Assembly: GCA_910584245.1 (NCBI GenBank)
Contig: CAJTZF010000029.1
Coordinates: forward strand, 1-32,081
Origin: an uncultured Eubacterium sp.
Lineage (GTDB): Bacteria > Bacillota > Clostridia > Lachnospirales > Lachnospiraceae
Length of the DNA: 32,081 nucleotides
Direction of reading: 5' to 3'
In this document: in pieces, positions 30,526 to 32,081 of the stretch
How the letters are laid out: every line of letters starts with the position of its first letter
Position numbering within the stretch: the stretch's first letter is position 1
The notes under the pieces: generated by a model
The model's database searches: none
What the model was told of the DNA's origin: nothing
The model's input: only the letters and a program-made list of their open reading frames with translations
Program-made: the position numbers and the translations under genes

Positions 30526-32019
30526 TTAATATTTTCCGTATTCAAATCCCCGGTCGCTTCGCAGAGCCGCTTCCTGAATCTCAAAATACATAACGCTATT
30601 TTTACCCAGGCCAATTTCCAACTCCAGCTGGCCGGATGAGGGAACAAGACATTCGGTCAAAATAGATGGGTTTGCCGCCGCTCTCAAAAGCTCCGCCTGT
30701 TCGTTCTTCAGGCTGGCGGGCTCGCCCAGGTCATGCCACACCTTGAGCGGATTACAAACCTGCTCGTCAACGATTTGCCTTACACAGCAATAGCGCTTTT
30801 CTTCAACCGGTATATGCAATTTACAGTCCCAATGCTCACAGCCGGATTCCCTAGTAAGATTCCATACCACTCCGCGTACCGTGCCATCTTTCTCCTGTGT
30901 AACCACCATATGTTCATCCCGGTACACGCCCTTTCCTTTCAGCTGTTTGTAGAAATAAAAGGTCCAAAATGCCGGCTTCGGTATGCACCCATTCGCCACT
31001 AATCCAAACCCTCCGTGAAACGGAGTAAACGGCACACCCTGTTCCTCAAATACATCCCCAAATGTCCAATATGAATACCCCGTGCAAAAATCTCCAATTT
31101 CAGACAGCATCCGTGCCAGATACGCCGCATTTTCGTTTGTGTCATGAATTGGCGCATTCGGTATATATGAAGTATTAAATTCCGTGATATAAAATGGCAG
31201 GTCCTTATATTCCGCATAGGAATCAATCATCTTCCGGCAGTCCCGCAGCGTACTAAATGCGTACTCAGACGTATAAAGCTCTACATACCCGTAATGGCCA
31301 TTCGGTTTGGGCAGCTCCGTCGTGTAATGGTGTCTGGAAATAAAATCTAATGGCAGCCCCTTGTCCTGGCAATGGGACAAGAAGCCTTTCATCCACTTTT
31401 CATCGCAACCGCCGCAAATCGCCGGCCCTCCCACCTGGATCCGCGGGTCCACCTCTTTAATCGCATATGACGTGCATTCGTACAGTTTAAAATATTCCTC
31501 CATGTCTGCATGCTCCCAGAACCCGGTTAAGTTCGGCTCGTTCCATACTTCAACCGGCCAGGAAAGCACCTCCTCTTCCCCGTACCGTCCGAGCAGATGG
31601 CGCAGCGTCTCCTGCACAAGAGCACACCATTTTTCATAATCGCGCGGCGGCGTCACATTACCTTTCCAGTAAAACTGCGTCTGCGTCCCCGACGCAAGCT
31701 TTTCCGGCATAAATCCGAGTTCCAGAAAAGGGCGGATACCCAATTCCATATAACTATCGACCACCCGGTCAAGATATGTAAAATTGTATTCGGACTCTAG
31801 CTGCCCGTCCTCTGTTTTATATTCCTGGTAAATCGCCATATCGTCACAAAACAATCCATGTCCGCGGATATACGAAAAACCGATCGCTTTCTGCACGAGG
31901 GCAAGCTGTTCCCAATACTCCTTGTGGAGAGCTAGTCCCATACGCCCTGTCCCCACACAGTAATCGACGTTGTTATGAAATGGCGCCTCCTGGTCCATCG
32001 AAATCGTTACTTCTCTCAT
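30526..32019 (-). CDS. GH39 family beta-xylosidase
   Basis: GH39 enzymes release xylose from the ends of xylo-oligosaccharides with a retaining mechanism. The 497-residue protein is a TIM barrel with C-terminal beta domain and no signal peptide, so it is probably cytoplasmic and acts on imported oligosaccharides. The acid/base Glu161 lies in VEVWNEPNL, and the nucleophile Glu280 in FYITEFNTSY, both at the positions known for this family. Other family sites are IRGHGLFCDD near 52 and FISRHHYT near 226. The length is normal. The ATG has AGGAG eight bases upstream. No xylan transporter or regulator is visible before the window ends. A GH39 alpha-iduronidase is a less likely reading. Confidence 0.92.
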   Translation of the reverse strand: MREVTISMDQEAPFHNNVDYCVGTGRMGLALHKEYWEQLALVQKAIGFSYIRGHGLFCDDMAIYQEYKTEDGQLESEYNFTYLDRVVDSYMELGIRPFLELGFMPEKLASGTQTQFYWKGNVTPPRDYEKWCALVQETLRHLLGRYGEEEVLSWPVEVWNEPNLTGFWEHADMEEYFKLYECTSYAIKEVDPRIQVGGPAICGGCDEKWMKGFLSHCQDKGLPLDFISRHHYTTELPKPNGHYGYVELYTSEYAFSTLRDCRKMIDSYAEYKDLPFYITEFNTSYIPNAPIHDTNENAAYLARMLSEIGDFCTGYSYWTFGDVFEEQGVPFTPFHGGFGLVANGCIPKPAFWTFYFYKQLKGKGVYRDEHMVVTQEKDGTVRGVVWNLTRESGCEHWDCKLHIPVEEKRYCCVRQIVDEQVCNPLKVWHDLGEPASLKNEQAELLRAAANPSILTECLVPSSGQLELEIGLGKNSVMYFEIQEAALRSDRGFEYGKY

Positions 32020-32046
32020 CGTCTCTTCTCCTAGTATAATAATGGT

Positions 32047-32063
32047 GTAGTCAATAAGACTAC
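32047..32063. promoter_or_regulatory. Perfect inverted repeat upstream of the GH39 gene, possible operator
   Basis: GTAGTC (32047-32052) and GACTAC (32058-32063) flank five bases, AATAA. The repeat lies about 28 bases upstream of the GH39 start, around the probable promoter region. It would suit a repressor or activator dimer that links the gene to its sugar substrate. The regulator is not in the window. Confidence 0.45.
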
Positions 32064-32081
32064 TTGGTTAATAAGTTTCTA

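Overview
The window looks like chromosome from a low-to-mid GC Firmicute of the class Clostridia, most likely a Lachnospiraceae. The evidence is the gene families present, a serine recombinase with a zinc ribbon and DUF4368 tail, the DUF5348 protein, the rpmF/ackA/degV/ylbJ/rsmD neighbourhood, and a tmRNA with the predicted tag AEDNLAYAA. This is inference from sequence reading only; no database search was run.

Bases 1 to about 7700 are an accessory region that reads as a stack of mobile-element pieces. It holds a large serine recombinase running off the left edge, an orphan Imm51-like immunity gene, a C-terminal fragment of a C-type-lectin-fold surface protein, and a C-terminally truncated NAD-dependent DNA ligase coupled to a small conserved-looking gene. 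A further small gene follows, then a three-gene module: DUF5348, a winged-helix replication-type protein and a sigma-region-4-like protein. Three short direct-repeat pairs with 10-11 bp period (near 2381, 5480 and 7662) mark possible ends of successive integrative elements, the last one just downstream of rpmF.

From 7740 rightward the genes are housekeeping and nearly all on the minus strand. rpmF, ackA and degV are followed by a plus-strand ylbJ-like membrane protein, then a coiled-coil protein and rsmD. A tightly packed run from 22387 down to 12552 (hisH, hisF, ung, MoxR ATPase, DUF58, transglutaminase, LUD protein, topB, beta-helix protein) has gaps of 70 bp or less and several overlaps, so it is probably one long operon. 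A charged single-pass membrane protein lies just upstream of it.

From 28656 down to 24073 a second operon encodes a small membrane protein, an OmpR-type response regulator, its histidine kinase, a lipoprotein and CheV, ending in a strong terminator. The right end carries a membrane-anchored FKBP/trigger-factor-like foldase, the tmRNA gene with its own terminator, and a GH39 beta-xylosidase preceded by a possible operator. I did not find a reverse transcriptase, CRISPR array or complete defence system. The least explained parts are the accessory stack and the charged membrane protein at 22419-23957.
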